Assembly (NCBI GenBank): GCA_937880125.1 | Contig: CALFLU010000082.1 | Location: forward strand, 1 to 7,588 | Origin: an uncultured Eubacteriaceae bacterium | GTDB taxonomy: Bacteria > Bacillota > Clostridia > Eubacteriales > UBA1433 | Direction: 5' to 3' | Length of the DNA: 7,588 nucleotides | In this document: positions 1 to 7,373 of the stretch, one piece after another | How positions within the stretch are numbered: the first letter of the stretch is position 1 | Layout of the letters: each line of letters starts with the position of its first letter | Made by a program: the position numbers and the translations under genes | Notes under the pieces: model-generated | The model's input: the letters and a program-made list of their open reading frames with translations, nothing else | Told to the model about the DNA's origin: nothing | Databases searched by the model: none

Positions 1-20
1 TTATAGTGCTATTTAATATT

Positions 21-30
21 AAAGGGGTGA
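21..30 (+). promoter_or_regulatory. Ribosome-binding site of rpoB
   Basis: The purine-rich stretch AAAGGGGTGA resembles the Shine-Dalgarno consensus AAGGAGGTGA and ends 6 nt before the TTG at 37. That spacing supports TTG at 37 as the rpoB start, although the next codon (GTG at 40) is also a possible initiator and cannot be excluded. The rest of positions 1-20 is AT-rich and shows no clear gene end or promoter. Confidence 0.85.
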
Positions 31-36
31 CTGATT

Positions 37-3000
37 TTGGTGCATGCAGTAAAAACCGGCCACGTTGAACGAATGAGTTTTTCGAAAATCAGCGAAAATT
101 TGGAAATGCCGAACCTGATTGAAATCCAAAAGAAATCATATGAATGGTTTTTGGAAAAAGGGCTTCGGGAAGTTTTTGATGACATTTCGCCGATAACGGA
201 CTATTCGGGCGAATTGATTTTGGAGTTTTTGGACTACAATCTTTACGGAGAACCGAAATATGATATCGAAGAGTGTAAGGAGCGCGATGCCAACTATTCC
301 CGTTCTTTGCGCGTGAAGGTGCGTTTAACCTTTAAGGAAACAGGCGTAAAAATTGAACAAGATGTGTATTTGGGCGATTTTCCGATTATGACGGAAAAGG
401 GAACCTTTATCATCAACGGCGCAGAGCGCGTCATTGTCAGCCAGTTGGTTCGCTCACCCGGCGCATATTTTTATTCCGAAATAGACAAAACGGGAAAAGA
501 ATTGTATTCTGCGCAGCTCATTCCCAGCCGAGGCGCTTGGCTGGAATTTGAAACAGACGCCAATGATGTGATGTATGTGCGCGTAGACAGAACCCGAAAA
601 CTGCCCATTACCATGCTCATGCGCATGTTCGGGCTTGGGACAAACGAAGAAATTATCCGATTTTTCGGAGATCATAAAAAAATAACCGCAACGCTGGAAA
701 AAGACAACACCACAAGCGTGGACGAAGGGTTGTTGGAAATTTACAGACGTCTGCGTCCCGGCGAGCCGCCCACGGTGGAAAATGCCCGTTCGCTGACAGA
801 TGCCATGTTTTTTGATAACCGAAGATATGACCTTGCCGTTGTGGGCAGATACAAATTAAATAAAAAATTGGCACTTGCCGCGAGAATCGCAGGCAAGGAA
901 GCGGCAGACAACATTGTCAGTGATGTTACAGGCGAAGTGTTTGCAACAAAAGGCGAAATTTTGTCGCTGGAAACAGCGCGCAAAATTCAAAACAGCGGCA
1001 TCAACCGAGTAGATGTCATCGCCGCAGGCGGCGTGCGCTATTCGGTGGTCGGCAACAACATCGTCGACATCACCCAACAAGATCTGCCCTTCGATATCAG
1101 CGATATCGATATGGAAAAAACCGTGCGCTATGATGTGCTTTCGGATATTTTGTCTTCGGGCAAAACACCTGAGGAAATGAAGCAAGATGTCAAAGACCAT
1201 ATGCGTCTGCTCGTGCCCAAACATGTCACGATCGAAGACATTTTTTGTGCGATTAACTACAGCATCGGCATCGAATACGGCATCGGCGACATGGATGATA
1301 TTGACCATTTGGGCAACAGAAGACTGCGTTCGGTGGGAGAGCTGTTGCAAAATCAGTTCCGCATCGGCCTGACGCGTATGGAAAAAAATGTAAAAGAACG
1401 CATGATGACCCCGGAAAAAGAGCAGCTGGCACCGCAGGATTTGATCAATATTCGCCCTGTGCATGCTGCCATCAAAGAGTTTTTCGGCAGTTCACAGCTT
1501 TCTCAATTCATGGACCAAACCAATCCGCTGGCAGAGCTTACAAATCGCAGAAGACTCTCGGCATTGGGACCCGGCGGACTGAGTCGTGACCGTGCGGGAT
1601 TTGAGGTGCGTGACGTGCACTATTCGCACTATGGCAGAATGTGCCCCATCGAGACCCCTGAAGGACCCAACATCGGACTGATCAACTCGCTGTGCACCTA
1701 CGCGCGCGTCAACGAATACGGCTTTATCGAAACACCGTATCGCAAGGTGGTGGACGGACGTGTGGTGGACGAAAATGTATATTTGACGGCAGACGAAGAA
1801 GGTCTCTACACCATTGCCCAGGCCAATGAACCCCTGGACGAAAACGGACATTTCCTCAACAACCGCGTCATGGGCAGAACAGGTAAAGAGCGCGACTTTA
1901 TTGTCGTAGAACCGAACGAGATTGACTATATGGACATCTCACCCAAGCAAATTGTTTCGGTTGCCACGGCGCTGATTCCGTTTTTGGAAAACGACGATGC
2001 CAACCGTGCATTGATGGGCTCAAACATGCAGCGTCAAGCTGTGCCGCTGCTCAATCCTCAAGCGCCCATTATCGGCACAGGCATGGAGTATAAAAGTGCC
2101 AAAGACTCCGGTGTGTGCGTATTGGCCGAAGAAGACGGTATTGTTGAAAAAGTGACCTCGGACGAAATTGTCATATCCGGCAGAGCCTATCCGCTGTTGA
2201 AATATAAAAGAACCAACCAAGGCACGCGCTGTGACCAACGCCCCATTGTCAACAAAGGAGACAGCATCAAAGCCGGCGATATTATCGCTGACGGACCCTC
2301 TTCGGACAACGGCGAATTGGCATTGGGCAGAAACGTGTTGGTGGGCTTTATGACCTGGGAAGGCTATAACTTTGAGGATGCTGTGCTCATCAGCGAAAAA
2401 CTTGTTAAAGAAGAGGCTTTTACCTCTATACATATAGAAGAATACGAATGCGAGGCCAGAGAAACCAAGCTCGGGCCCGAAGAAATTACGCGTGATATCC
2501 CCAATGTGGGCGAAGACGTGTTGAAAAACCTTGACGAACGCGGCATTGTCAGAATCGGCGCCGAAGTGCGCAGCGACGATGTGCTCGTCGGCAAAGTCAC
2601 ACCGAAGGGTGAAAAAGAACTGACGGCGGAAGAAAGACTGCTGCGCGCAATCTTTGGTGAAAAAGCCAGAGAAGTCAGAGACACTTCATTGAAAGTGCCT
2701 CACGGCGAAAGCGGCATTGTCGTAGATGTCAAAGTCTTTTCCAGAGAAAACGGCGATGAACTTAAACCGCAGACAAATAAAACCGTTCGCGTTTATGTCG
2801 CCATTAAACGAAAAATATCCGTAGGGGACAAAATGGCGGGACGCCACGGAAACAAAGGGGTCGTCTCACGCATACTGCCCGAAGAGGATATGCCGTTTAT
2901 GGAAGACGGCACGCCATTGGAAATTGTGCTCAATCCGTTGGGTGTGCCTTCGCGTATGAATATCGGCCAGGTACTGGAAACCCACTTGGGCATGGCCGCT

Positions 3001-3612
3001 GCCAGCCTGGGCTGGAAAATTGCAACACCGGTCTTTGACGGTGCCAATGAAGATGACACAATGGAACTGTTGGAAAAAGCCGGCTACAACAAAGACGGTA
3101 AAGTGCGTCTCTTTGACGGGCGAACCGGAGAAGAGTTTGATAACCGCGTCACGGTGGGCTATATGTATATGTTAAAGCTGCACCACCTGGTAGACGACAA
3201 AATGCACTCGCGCTCCACAGGCCCTTATTCGCTGGTAACCCAGCAGCCCCTGGGCGGCAAAGCGCAATTCGGCGGTCAGCGATTCGGTGAAATGGAAGTC
3301 TGGGCGCTGGAAGCCTATGGTGCGGCCCACACGCTGCAAGAAATCATCACGGTCAAATCCGACGACGTGGTGGGCAGAGTCAAAGCCTATGAAGCCATTA
3401 TCAAGGGAGAAAACATTCCCACGCCGGGTATGCCCGAAGGTTTTAAAGTTTTGATTAAAGAGTTTCAAAGTCTGGGTATTGATGTGACCGTCATCAGCGA
3501 AGCCGATGAAGAGATGGAAGTCAGAGACACGGACGAATTAGACATGACGGTAAACATTATGTCGGCGGAAAACATGGAAGATTTTGATATACACGAAGAA
3601 GATTTGTTGTAA
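37..3612 (+). CDS. rpoB: DNA-directed RNA polymerase subunit beta (RpoB)
   Basis: This is the beta subunit of core RNA polymerase, which with beta' forms the catalytic cleft, binds nascent RNA and carries the rifamycin pocket. The 1191-residue length is near that of B. subtilis RpoB and lacks the large E. coli-type insertions. The N-terminal protrusion and lobe span about residues 20-430, including PNLIEIQ (25-31) and the INGAERVIVSQL block (126-137). The rifampicin region runs from 484 to 510, followed by the fork region and CPIETPEGPNIGLIN (536-550). Active-site residues are present: E780-D781 in GYNFED, K932 and K940 in GDKMAGRHGNKG, and H1057 in DDKMH. The C-terminal clamp block QQPLGGKAQFGGQRFGEMEV (1069-1088) is intact. 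Two substitutions stand out: N503 at the E. coli H526 position, and A143 at the V146 position. The last 37 residues are very acidic. The start is TTG with a well-placed ribosome-binding site, and the N-terminus MVHAVKTG resembles clostridial RpoB. Identity is certain. Confidence 0.99.
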   Translation: MVHAVKTGHVERMSFSKISENLEMPNLIEIQKKSYEWFLEKGLREVFDDISPITDYSGELILEFLDYNLYGEPKYDIEECKERDANYSRSLRVKVRLTFKETGVKIEQDVYLGDFPIMTEKGTFIINGAERVIVSQLVRSPGAYFYSEIDKTGKELYSAQLIPSRGAWLEFETDANDVMYVRVDRTRKLPITMLMRMFGLGTNEEIIRFFGDHKKITATLEKDNTTSVDEGLLEIYRRLRPGEPPTVENARSLTDAMFFDNRRYDLAVVGRYKLNKKLALAARIAGKEAADNIVSDVTGEVFATKGEILSLETARKIQNSGINRVDVIAAGGVRYSVVGNNIVDITQQDLPFDISDIDMEKTVRYDVLSDILSSGKTPEEMKQDVKDHMRLLVPKHVTIEDIFCAINYSIGIEYGIGDMDDIDHLGNRRLRSVGELLQNQFRIGLTRMEKNVKERMMTPEKEQLAPQDLINIRPVHAAIKEFFGSSQLSQFMDQTNPLAELTNRRRLSALGPGGLSRDRAGFEVRDVHYSHYGRMCPIETPEGPNIGLINSLCTYARVNEYGFIETPYRKVVDGRVVDENVYLTADEEGLYTIAQANEPLDENGHFLNNRVMGRTGKERDFIVVEPNEIDYMDISPKQIVSVATALIPFLENDDANRALMGSNMQRQAVPLLNPQAPIIGTGMEYKSAKDSGVCVLAEEDGIVEKVTSDEIVISGRAYPLLKYKRTNQGTRCDQRPIVNKGDSIKAGDIIADGPSSDNGELALGRNVLVGFMTWEGYNFEDAVLISEKLVKEEAFTSIHIEEYECEARETKLGPEEITRDIPNVGEDVLKNLDERGIVRIGAEVRSDDVLVGKVTPKGEKELTAEERLLRAIFGEKAREVRDTSLKVPHGESGIVVDVKVFSRENGDELKPQTNKTVRVYVAIKRKISVGDKMAGRHGNKGVVSRILPEEDMPFMEDGTPLEIVLNPLGVPSRMNIGQVLETHLGMAAASLGWKIATPVFDGANEDDTMELLEKAGYNKDGKVRLFDGRTGEEFDNRVTVGYMYMLKLHHLVDDKMHSRSTGPYSLVTQQPLGGKAQFGGQRFGEMEVWALEAYGAAHTLQEIITVKSDDVVGRVKAYEAIIKGENIPTPGMPEGFKVLIKEFQSLGIDVTVISEADEEMEVRDTDELDMTVNIMSAENMEDFDIHEEDLL

Positions 3613-3654
3613 TTGTAATAAAAGATTGTAAAGCATCAAAGAAATTTATGAAAT

Positions 3655-3662
3655 CGGAGGGG
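3655..3662 (+). promoter_or_regulatory. Ribosome-binding site of rpoC
   Basis: CGGAGGGG contains a strong GGAGG core (3656-3660) and lies 8 nt upstream of the TTG at 3671, fixing that codon as the rpoC start. The surrounding 58-bp spacer (3613-3670) shows no terminator hairpin and no convincing promoter, so rpoC is most simply co-transcribed with rpoB. Confidence 0.9.
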
Positions 3663-3670
3663 CGAACACT

Positions 3671-6600
3671 TTGAACGAATTGAATCAATTTAAAGCAATC
3701 AAAGTTGGCCTGGCATCACCTGAACAGATCAGAGAATGGTCGAGAGGGGAAGTCAAAAAACCGGAAACCATCAACTACCGCACACTTCGACCCGAAAAAG
3801 AAGGGTTGTTTTGTGAGAGAATATTTGGACCCACCAAAGACTGGGAGTGCCACTGCGGCAAATATAAACGCATTCGATATAAGGGCATGATCTGCGACCG
3901 ATGCGGTGTAGAAATTACCCGCTCCAAAGTGCGCCGCGAGCGCATGGGCCATATAGAACTGGCCAGCCCGGTATCACACATCTGGTATTTAAAGGGCATT
4001 CCAAGCAGAATTCGTCTGCTTTTGGATATGTCTCCCAGAGATTTGGAAAAAGTCATTTACTTCGCTTCGTACATTGTGACAAACCCGGGTAACTCACCGC
4101 TGTCTTATAAACAGCTGCTGAGTGAATCGGAGTATCGTGAAGCGGAAGAAAAATACGGCGGAGACTTTCGCGCAAAAATCGGCGCGGAAGCCATTCAGCA
4201 TCTGCTGGCCGATATTGACGTGGAAGAAGAAAGCGAACTGCTGCGTCAGGAAGTCAAAGAAAGCACAGGACAAAAACGCGCCAAGGCCGTCAGACGCCTT
4301 GAAGTCGTGGAAGCCTTTAAAAAATCAAAAAATAAGCCGGAGTGGATGATACTGGATGTCATTCCCGTCATTCCCCCCGAGCTGCGCCCCATGGTGCAAC
4401 TCGACGGCGGCCGCTTTGCCACCTCCGACTTAAACGATCTATATCGCAGGGTCATCAACCGCAACAATCGTCTCAAACGATTGTTGGCGTTGGACGCACC
4501 CGATATTATCGTGCAAAACGAGAAAAGAATGTTGCAAGAAGCCGTAGACGCCCTCATCGACAACAGCCGCAAACGCAGACCCGTAACCGGGCAAAACAAC
4601 CGCGTGCTCAAGTCGCTGTCCGACATGCTCAAAGGAAAACAAGGTCGATTCAGACAAAACCTGCTGGGCAAACGTGTGGACTATTCGGGACGTTCGGTTA
4701 TCGTGGTGGGGCCGGAACTGAAAATGTATCAGTGCGGACTGCCCAAAGAAATGGCCATTGAGCTGTTTAAACCCTATGTTATGAAAGAACTCGTTAACAG
4801 AAAATATTCCCAAAATATCAAAAGCGCCAAACGCATGGTAGAGCGCATGCGCCCCGAAGTGTGGGACGTATTGGATGATGTCATCAAAGATTATCCCGTG
4901 CTGCTGAACCGTGCACCTACGCTGCACAGACTGGGGATTCAGGCATTTGAGCCCGTTTTGGTGGACGGCAGAGCCATTAAGCTGCACCCGCTGGTGTGCG
5001 TGGCCTACAACGCCGACTTTGACGGTGACCAAATGGCCGTACACGTGCCGCTGTCGGTAGAGGCGCAAGCCGAAGCCAGATTTTTGATGCTGGCGGCCAA
5101 CAATATCCTCAAACCGCAAGACGGCGCGCCGGTGGTGAGCCCCTCGCAGGACATGATTTTGGGTGCTTATTACCTGACGACTCATATCGAAGGCGCCAAG
5201 GGCGAAGGCAAAGTCTTTTCGTCCATGGCGGAGATGGAAATGGCCTATCAAAACAAAGTGGTCACGCTGCACTCCATGATTTATTTGGAAGTGACAAAGG
5301 TTATTGACGGCGTTGAAAAAACGAAAATTGTCAAAAGCACCGTGGGCAGATTTTTGTTCAATCAAATCATTCCCCAGGATTTGGGCATTCGCGAACGTGT
5401 AAGCGAAGAAGATTTGTTTGAACTGGAAATTGATGCACTGGCAGACAAAAAAATGCTGGCAAAGGTGGTAGCTCAGTGCTTTGAAGTGCACGGCTCAGCG
5501 CGCACGGCAGAAATGCTCGACAACATCAAACGCCTTGGTTTCCACTATTCGACCATCGGTGCCATTACCGTGAGCATTGGCGATATGGAAGTGCCCTCCG
5601 AGAAAAAGGAGCTGCTGGATAAGGCGGACAAAGAAGTGGAAAATGCGCTGCGCAACTTTAATCGCGGTCTGATTTCCGAAGAAGAACGCTATCAGCGTGT
5701 CATAGATGTTTGGACAAAAACAACCAAAGAAGTGACACAAACATTGATGGAAAGCCTCAAACCCCTCAACAGCATCAACATGATGGCGACATCGGGCGCA
5801 AGAGGCGGCGTGGGACAAATCGGACAGTTGGCAGGGATGCGTGGTTTGATGGCAGACCCCACAGGCAGAATTATCGAGTTGCCCATTCGCTCCAATTTCC
5901 GTGAAGGCCTCAACGTGTTGGAATTCTTTATTTCCACACACGGTGCCAGAAAAGGTCAGGCCGACACAGCGCTGAGAACAGCCGACTCGGGCTATCTTAC
6001 CAGAAGGCTGGTGGACGTGAGTCACGAAGTATTGATCAAAGAAGAAGATTGTGGCTCCACGGAAGGATACGAAGTGCACTCCGTGGTTGAAAACGGCAAA
6101 ATCATAGAAACCCTTTCGGAACGAATTTCGGGACGCTATGCCGCCGAAGACATTGTTCACCCCGAAACCAAAGAGGTTTTGGTGGCGCACGGAGAATTAA
6201 TCAGCAAAGTCAAAGCAAAGAAAATAGAAGACATTGGCATTGAAGTGGTGAAAATTCGTTCCATCTTCAACTGCCGCAGCCGCCACGGTGTGTGCTGCAA
6301 GTGCTATGGCGTAGACATGACAACAGGCAAATTGGTGCATATCGGCGAAGCCGTGGGCATCATCGCCGCACAATCCATCGGGGAGCCCGGCACGCAGCTG
6401 ACCATGCGTACATTCCACACAGGTGGGGTTGCCGGAGACGACATCACGCAAGGTTTGCCCAGGGTTGAAGAGTTGTTTGAAGCGCGCAAACCCAAAGGAC
6501 TTTCGATTATTTCGGAGGTAGAAGGAAAAGTAAAAATCAAAAAAGCCGAGAAAAAGACCGAGGTGGAAGTTACCGCTCTCGACGGAGAAAAGAAGGTCTA

Positions 6601-7321
6601 TACCATACCCTTTGGTTCCAGACTGAAAGTTGCCGACAAGGAAGTCATTAAACTGGGTCAGGAACTCATCGAAGGCAGCGCCTATCCCAATGACATTTTG
6701 CGTGTGTTGGGCGTGCGCGGCGTGCAAGAATACTTGCTCTATGAAGTGCAAAAGGTCTATCGCTGGCAAGGTGTTCATATCAATGACAAACATATCGAGC
6801 TCATCATTCGGCAAATGTTGCGCAAAGTGCGCGTTGAAGAGCCGGGAGATACCGAAATGTTGCCGGGCAGCTTAGTGGATATTTTTGAATTCAACGAAGA
6901 AAACGAAAAGGCAGCGGCAAAAGGCTTGGAGCTTGCCACCTGCGCGCAGGAGCTTTTGGGCATTACCAAAGCTTCGCTGGAAACGGATTCGTTTCTTTCG
7001 GCGGCGTCCTTCCAGGAAACGACCAGGGTGCTTACCGATGCGGCCATCAAGGGCAAAAGAGACAATTTGCTCGGCTTAAAAGAAAATGTTATCATCGGCA
7101 AATTGGTTCCTGCGGGAACAGGTGCCGCGAAATACAAAAATCTGGTCATTGAACACGAAGATACAAAGAGAGCGGCCTATCAAGAATTCAAAGACAAGGT
7201 CATCTCACAGCAAGAAATTGAAGAAGAAATCGACGGAATGCTGGACGCGGTGTTTGATGAAGAGGATTTGGGCGTTATGGTTGATGAAATTGACACAGAA
7301 GAAAGTGTTGACAACCTCTAA
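3671..7321 (+). CDS. rpoC: DNA-directed RNA polymerase subunit beta' (RpoC)
   Basis: This is the largest core RNA polymerase subunit, holding the catalytic magnesium, the clamp, bridge helix and trigger loop. In order: the N-terminal zinc site C60, C62, C75, C78; the lid and clamp-helix coiled coil that docks sigma (about 232-300); the switch region around LLGKRVDYSGRS (331-342); the catalytic NADFDGD with D449, D451 and D453; the F-loop region SGARGGVGQIGQLAGMRG (708-725); the bridge helix (about 752-783); the second zinc site C794, C868, C875, C878, spaced exactly as in E. coli; and the trigger loop with M912, R913 and H916. The large E. coli insertion after the trigger loop is absent, as in other Firmicutes, giving 1216 residues, close to the B. 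subtilis length. Bridge-helix residue 763 is Gln instead of the usual Leu. The C-terminal 37 residues hold 16 Asp or Glu. The TTG start gives MNELNQFKAIKVGLASPEQI, matching the family N-terminus without trimming. A promoter-like element overlaps the 3' end. Confidence 0.99.
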   Translation: MNELNQFKAIKVGLASPEQIREWSRGEVKKPETINYRTLRPEKEGLFCERIFGPTKDWECHCGKYKRIRYKGMICDRCGVEITRSKVRRERMGHIELASPVSHIWYLKGIPSRIRLLLDMSPRDLEKVIYFASYIVTNPGNSPLSYKQLLSESEYREAEEKYGGDFRAKIGAEAIQHLLADIDVEEESELLRQEVKESTGQKRAKAVRRLEVVEAFKKSKNKPEWMILDVIPVIPPELRPMVQLDGGRFATSDLNDLYRRVINRNNRLKRLLALDAPDIIVQNEKRMLQEAVDALIDNSRKRRPVTGQNNRVLKSLSDMLKGKQGRFRQNLLGKRVDYSGRSVIVVGPELKMYQCGLPKEMAIELFKPYVMKELVNRKYSQNIKSAKRMVERMRPEVWDVLDDVIKDYPVLLNRAPTLHRLGIQAFEPVLVDGRAIKLHPLVCVAYNADFDGDQMAVHVPLSVEAQAEARFLMLAANNILKPQDGAPVVSPSQDMILGAYYLTTHIEGAKGEGKVFSSMAEMEMAYQNKVVTLHSMIYLEVTKVIDGVEKTKIVKSTVGRFLFNQIIPQDLGIRERVSEEDLFELEIDALADKKMLAKVVAQCFEVHGSARTAEMLDNIKRLGFHYSTIGAITVSIGDMEVPSEKKELLDKADKEVENALRNFNRGLISEEERYQRVIDVWTKTTKEVTQTLMESLKPLNSINMMATSGARGGVGQIGQLAGMRGLMADPTGRIIELPIRSNFREGLNVLEFFISTHGARKGQADTALRTADSGYLTRRLVDVSHEVLIKEEDCGSTEGYEVHSVVENGKIIETLSERISGRYAAEDIVHPETKEVLVAHGELISKVKAKKIEDIGIEVVKIRSIFNCRSRHGVCCKCYGVDMTTGKLVHIGEAVGIIAAQSIGEPGTQLTMRTFHTGGVAGDDITQGLPRVEELFEARKPKGLSIISEVEGKVKIKKAEKKTEVEVTALDGEKKVYTIPFGSRLKVADKEVIKLGQELIEGSAYPNDILRVLGVRGVQEYLLYEVQKVYRWQGVHINDKHIELIIRQMLRKVRVEEPGDTEMLPGSLVDIFEFNEENEKAAAKGLELATCAQELLGITKASLETDSFLSAASFQETTRVLTDAAIKGKRDNLLGLKENVIIGKLVPAGTGAAKYKNLVIEHEDTKRAAYQEFKDKVISQQEIEEEIDGMLDAVFDEEDLGVMVDEIDTEESVDNL

Positions 7322-7337
7322 ACGCGAGTGATAAAAT
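7308..7337 (+). promoter_or_regulatory. Predicted sigma-A promoter at the rpoC 3' end
   Basis: A perfect -35 hexamer TTGACA (7308-7313) is followed, after an 18-bp spacer, by TAAAAT (7332-7337), which matches five of six positions of the -10 consensus. An extended -10 dinucleotide TG lies at 7329-7330, one base before the hexamer. Initiation would be expected around 7343-7346, about 30 nt upstream of the TTG start at 7374 and leaving the ribosome-binding site intact. It would let the L7Ae-like gene, and any ribosomal-protein genes after it, be expressed independently of rpoB and rpoC. The -35 lies in rpoC codons for Val-Asp-Asn, so chance is possible; the joint presence of three elements in the right register is the argument. 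Confidence 0.6.
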
Positions 7338-7357
7338 GAAAAAACTTGGCTTATTAT

Positions 7358-7366
7358 AAGGGAGTG
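7358..7366 (+). promoter_or_regulatory. Ribosome-binding site of the L7Ae-like gene
   Basis: AAGGGAGTG closely resembles AAGGAGGTG and ends 7 nt before the TTG at 7374, supporting that non-ATG start. The spacer between rpoC and this gene (7322-7373) has no GC-rich hairpin with a U tract, so no intrinsic terminator separates them. Confidence 0.85.
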
Positions 7367-7373
7367 TTTCGAT

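Noticed and set aside
1..20. TATAGT at 2-7 as a -10 element for rpoB
   Set aside because: The -35 region would lie outside the window, so nothing supports it beyond a short AT-rich match.
3002..3015. CCAGCC-TG-GGCTGG inverted repeat in rpoB as a terminator
   Set aside because: It is inside a conserved coding region and is followed by A-rich bases, not a U tract; it is most likely a product of the coding sequence.
3607..3631. Three TTGTAA hexamers around the rpoB stop (3607, 3613, 3626), suggestive of a promoter or repeat
   Set aside because: No acceptable -10 follows any of them at 16-18 bp; the best (TGAAAT at 3649) would start transcription within the rpoC ribosome-binding site. The spacer is AT-rich, so short repeats are expected.
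4439..5491. Long 350-codon minus-strand open frame opposite rpoC
   Set aside because: It lies wholly antisense to a strongly conserved part of rpoC, its translation is rich in His, Phe and Cys with no recognisable domain, and such frames arise from codon bias on the coding strand.
5495..6814. Two further minus-strand frames of 231 and 205 codons opposite rpoC, and a similar 202-codon frame opposite rpoB at 856-1464
   Set aside because: All are fully antisense to conserved polymerase domains and have low-complexity composition typical of shadow frames, with no supporting family motif.
7350..7360. 11-bp palindrome CTTAT-T-ATAAG just before the L7Ae-like ribosome-binding site
   Set aside because: The one-base centre cannot form a stable RNA hairpin and the sequence is AT-rich; no terminator U tract follows. 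An operator role cannot be supported.
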